Source of the DNA: an uncultured Paenibacillaceae bacterium
GTDB lineage: Bacteria; Bacillota; Bacilli; Paenibacillales; CALAME01
Reading direction: 5' to 3'
Assembly: GCA_937983035.1 (NCBI GenBank)
Contig: CALKAN010000077.1
Coordinates: 1-16,108, forward strand
Length of the DNA stretch: 16,108 nucleotides
Below, piece after piece: positions 14,473-16,108 of the stretch. The notes under the pieces are model-generated. The model was not told the DNA's origin. It made no database searches and saw only the letters and a program-made list of their open reading frames with translations. Numbering within the stretch: position 1 is the first letter of the stretch; each line of letters starts with the position of its first letter. Made by a program: the position numbers and the translations under genes.

Positions 14473-15801
14473 CTAAGACATCTGCGGCTCTGTTTTCAAC
14501 GCCTGAAGAAGCTGCAAAGCTTGTTCTGCAAACAGGTCCCCCGCCTCCGCTTGCAGCCGGCTGTACTCGCGCAGTTTGTTTTCATAACCGCCTTGCTTGT
14601 AAGCCTCTTGCGTGCACACGTAGCCGCTCACTGAGCCGTTGGACAGTTCGGTGACGATCGTCAGCGCGAACGGAGATCGGCGCTTTATTTCGAGACCGAA
14701 CTCTGCGAATATTTCCGCCGGCATAAATACGAACGCTGTCTCACCGAAAGCCCAGGCTTGAATCTCTGCCTCTGTTTGCTCCTCTTCCCTCTCCGCCAAC
14801 TGAATCACTTGCCTGGCCAAATTCAAGGCAAGCGGATTGGCCGAAGCCGCGGATTGCACCGTACGCTTCGCCTCAGCCAGCTCTTCAGCCGATGGCCGCC
14901 GATAACGGATCGGAACAAAGGCCCGTTTCATCCGAATCGACGGTTGGGGCGTGCAGCAAATTTTCTCCCGCACCTTCATGACTTCTCCAGCCAGAATACG
15001 GCCCATTTTTAAATAATGCGCCTTTCTGTCCAAAAGCCAATTTCCGCTTACGTCAATGTGGTTGATGTTTCCGCTCGCTCCTTGCAAAAACAAGACGACC
15101 ACGTGCTCTCCGTACACGCGCTTGAGCGTGCGGCTCAATTCCCCGGGATAATCTCCGCTGTATTCCAAGCCGCCGACCACGTCCGGATGACATGCGAAAT
15201 TCACGACAATGCCGAGCGGACGGCCGGAAAGATCGTCAATGCGCATCACCGCGACATCTGGATCGATCGGGCCGGCCGGCTTTGCGATCTCCGGATTGCC
15301 AATGCCGGGATTCGTCGCCACAGACCCGTCTTTCATCCAAAATCGCCGTTGAAATGAAATTCCTTCTTCTTTCCCCAACCCGAATCCGATCTGAGCTTCC
15401 GCGCGCTGCTCGCAAGCAAGCACCGCCGCATCCGCCGCCTTCAGCACGAGCCAATCCAAATATTCTGGATCAACCGCTTTCACATAGCTGGTGCGGATAG
15501 TCGGCCCTGACGTATGAGAATGCGTGGAACAAACCGTTATATTGTCTGCAGGAATCGGTGTAAGCGCCGCAATGCGTTCACGGATTCGCTCCACTTCCTT
15601 TCGGGCCAAATCGATCGCATCCAGTGCCACCACAGCAGCGAACACTGCGCCGGAACTGCCCTCGTCTCTACACTCCAATACGAATGCTTTCGCATATAAA
15701 TCATCTTTTATTCCTGTCGATATGCGTTCATGGCCTGCGCCGGGCATCGGACTTCCCAGCGCAGGCGTAATCACGGTTTCATAAAATCCGCAAAGGATCA
15801 T
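14473..15801 (-). CDS. Neutral/alkaline ceramidase-like N-terminal domain hydrolase
   Basis: This 442-residue protein resembles the N-terminal domain of neutral/alkaline non-lysosomal ceramidases, zinc amide hydrolases. It opens with ETVITPALGSPMPGAG. The putative metal site includes STHSHTSGPT (His94, His96) and NFACHPDVVGG (His205). A GASGNINHID segment (241-250) and ETAFVFMPAEIFAEFGLEIK near the C-terminal third follow the family. It is much shorter than true ceramidases (about 650), has no signal peptide and lacks the C-terminal Ig-like domain, so a ceramide substrate is doubtful. In Bacillales such proteins often sit in carbohydrate loci. The ATG overlaps the TGA of the upstream oxidoreductase by 4 nt (ATGA), implying translational coupling. 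A GGGGTG stretch precedes the start. The exact reaction is unknown. Confidence 0.82.
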   Translation of the reverse strand: MILCGFYETVITPALGSPMPGAGHERISTGIKDDLYAKAFVLECRDEGSSGAVFAAVVALDAIDLARKEVERIRERIAALTPIPADNITVCSTHSHTSGPTIRTSYVKAVDPEYLDWLVLKAADAAVLACEQRAEAQIGFGLGKEEGISFQRRFWMKDGSVATNPGIGNPEIAKPAGPIDPDVAVMRIDDLSGRPLGIVVNFACHPDVVGGLEYSGDYPGELSRTLKRVYGEHVVVLFLQGASGNINHIDVSGNWLLDRKAHYLKMGRILAGEVMKVREKICCTPQPSIRMKRAFVPIRYRRPSAEELAEAKRTVQSAASANPLALNLARQVIQLAEREEEQTEAEIQAWAFGETAFVFMPAEIFAEFGLEIKRRSPFALTIVTELSNGSVSGYVCTQEAYKQGGYENKLREYSRLQAEAGDLFAEQALQLLQALKTEPQMS

Positions 15802-16108
15802 AACACCCCGTCCTTATTGTTGTACCATTCCTCCACAACATCATGCAATGCAAACTTGCTGACCGGAGCCGGCTCGCGGTTGATCCATCTTCCGTTTGTG
15901 AAATCTGGAAAACTCATCGTCGCGCCGTTCTGAGCAATCGACTGCTCTGAAAGCACCGTCACAGCCATCCAGGCCGCAGCATCATAAACGTCAATCGGGG
16001 GAGCAATCTTTTTCACGATGCTTTCGATATAAGCGCGCAAACAGAGGTAATCCATTCCGCCGTGGCCGCCGCGCACGCCAAGTTCGATATATTGTTTCCA
16101 CAACGGAT
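15798..16108 (-). CDS. GH109-like Gfo/Idh/MocA-family oxidoreductase, C-terminal part
   Basis: Only the last 103 residues or so are inside the window; the gene continues beyond 16108. Visible are PLWKQYIELG, GGHGGMDYLCLRAYIESIVK, PPIDVYDAAAWMAVTVLSEQ and SFPDFTNGRWINREP. The GHGGMDY and P(I)DVYDAAAWM patterns are typical of the NAD-dependent branch that includes GH109 alpha-N-acetylgalactosaminidases, whose redox mechanism uses enzyme-bound NAD. The N-terminal half, needed to confirm the NAD site, is not in view. Its stop overlaps the start of the ceramidase-like gene by 4 nt, so the two are co-transcribed. It may process an N-acetylhexosamine-containing or related glycoside (inference). Whether it shares origin with the truncated oxidoreductase at 12733 cannot be told from non-overlapping parts. 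Confidence 0.82.
   Translation of the reverse strand, partial: PLWKQYIELGVRGGHGGMDYLCLRAYIESIVKKIAPPIDVYDAAAWMAVTVLSEQSIAQNGATMSFPDFTNGRWINREPAPVSKFALHDVVEEWYNNKDGVL

Noticed and set aside
12733..16108. The two oxidoreductase pieces as halves of one gene split by an insertion
   Set aside because: On the minus strand the C-terminal piece (15798 onward) continues upstream beyond the window and is followed by the hydrolase, while the N-terminal piece lies downstream with its own start; order and intact LacI gene between them argue for two genes.

Overview
The window looks like chromosome from a member of the Bacillales, most likely a Paenibacillus-like or moderately GC-rich Bacillaceae relative. 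The grounds are strong AGGAGG-type ribosome binding sites, frequent GTG and TTG starts, cre-like AAGCGCTT operators, a Sco/YpmQ-type lipid-side redox protein, and the pairing of a ceramidase-like gene with a GH109-like oxidoreductase. The genus is an inference and I cannot fix it from sequence alone. Both ends are cut inside genes.

Layout. 1-523 (-) is the N-terminal part of a PTS EIIC-like membrane protein. A gap with a terminator and a 27-bp repeat array follows. 956-4134 (-) is a probable transcription unit, in order of transcription: a membrane histidine kinase, a NarL/LuxR response regulator, a membrane-anchored Sco1/SenC protein, and a histidine-rich FixH/YtkA-like lipoprotein. This suggests a two-component system tied to copper or redox handling at the cell surface. 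Divergent from it, 4443-5999 (+) is an FGGY sugar kinase behind a promoter with a cre-like site, closed by a very clear terminator (6134-6165).

6166-7218 holds no intact gene that I recognise. It has short degenerate repeats, a 65-bp-offset direct repeat, an apparently frameshifted coding remnant, and a 43-44-bp tandem repeat. 7219-8712 (-) is a DHA2-type multidrug exporter and 9052-9753 (-) a cupin protein. 10144-11298 (+) is an orphan PstS-like binding protein with three N-terminal membrane helices.

11340-12760 is visibly AT-richer and looks like an accessory islet: a two-helix small membrane protein, a 5'-truncated beta-rich protein, and an AbrB-like half-domain remnant. It ends exactly where a Gfo/Idh/MocA oxidoreductase gene is truncated after about 88 residues. 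The divergent region (with an AAAGCGCTTT site) leads to an intact LacI-family regulator (13301-14344, +). Convergent with it, on the minus strand, are a ceramidase-like hydrolase (14473-15801) and the C-terminal end of a GH109-like Gfo/Idh oxidoreductase (15798 to the window end), overlapping by 4 nt. The LacI regulator, the oxidoreductases and the hydrolase plausibly form a carbohydrate or glycoconjugate utilisation locus.

I did not find a clearly new multi-gene system. The best candidates for a second look are the Sco protein with a CxxxxC site next to a His-rich lipoprotein and kinase/regulator pair, the orphan membrane-integrated PstS-like protein, the repeats, and the decayed islet.
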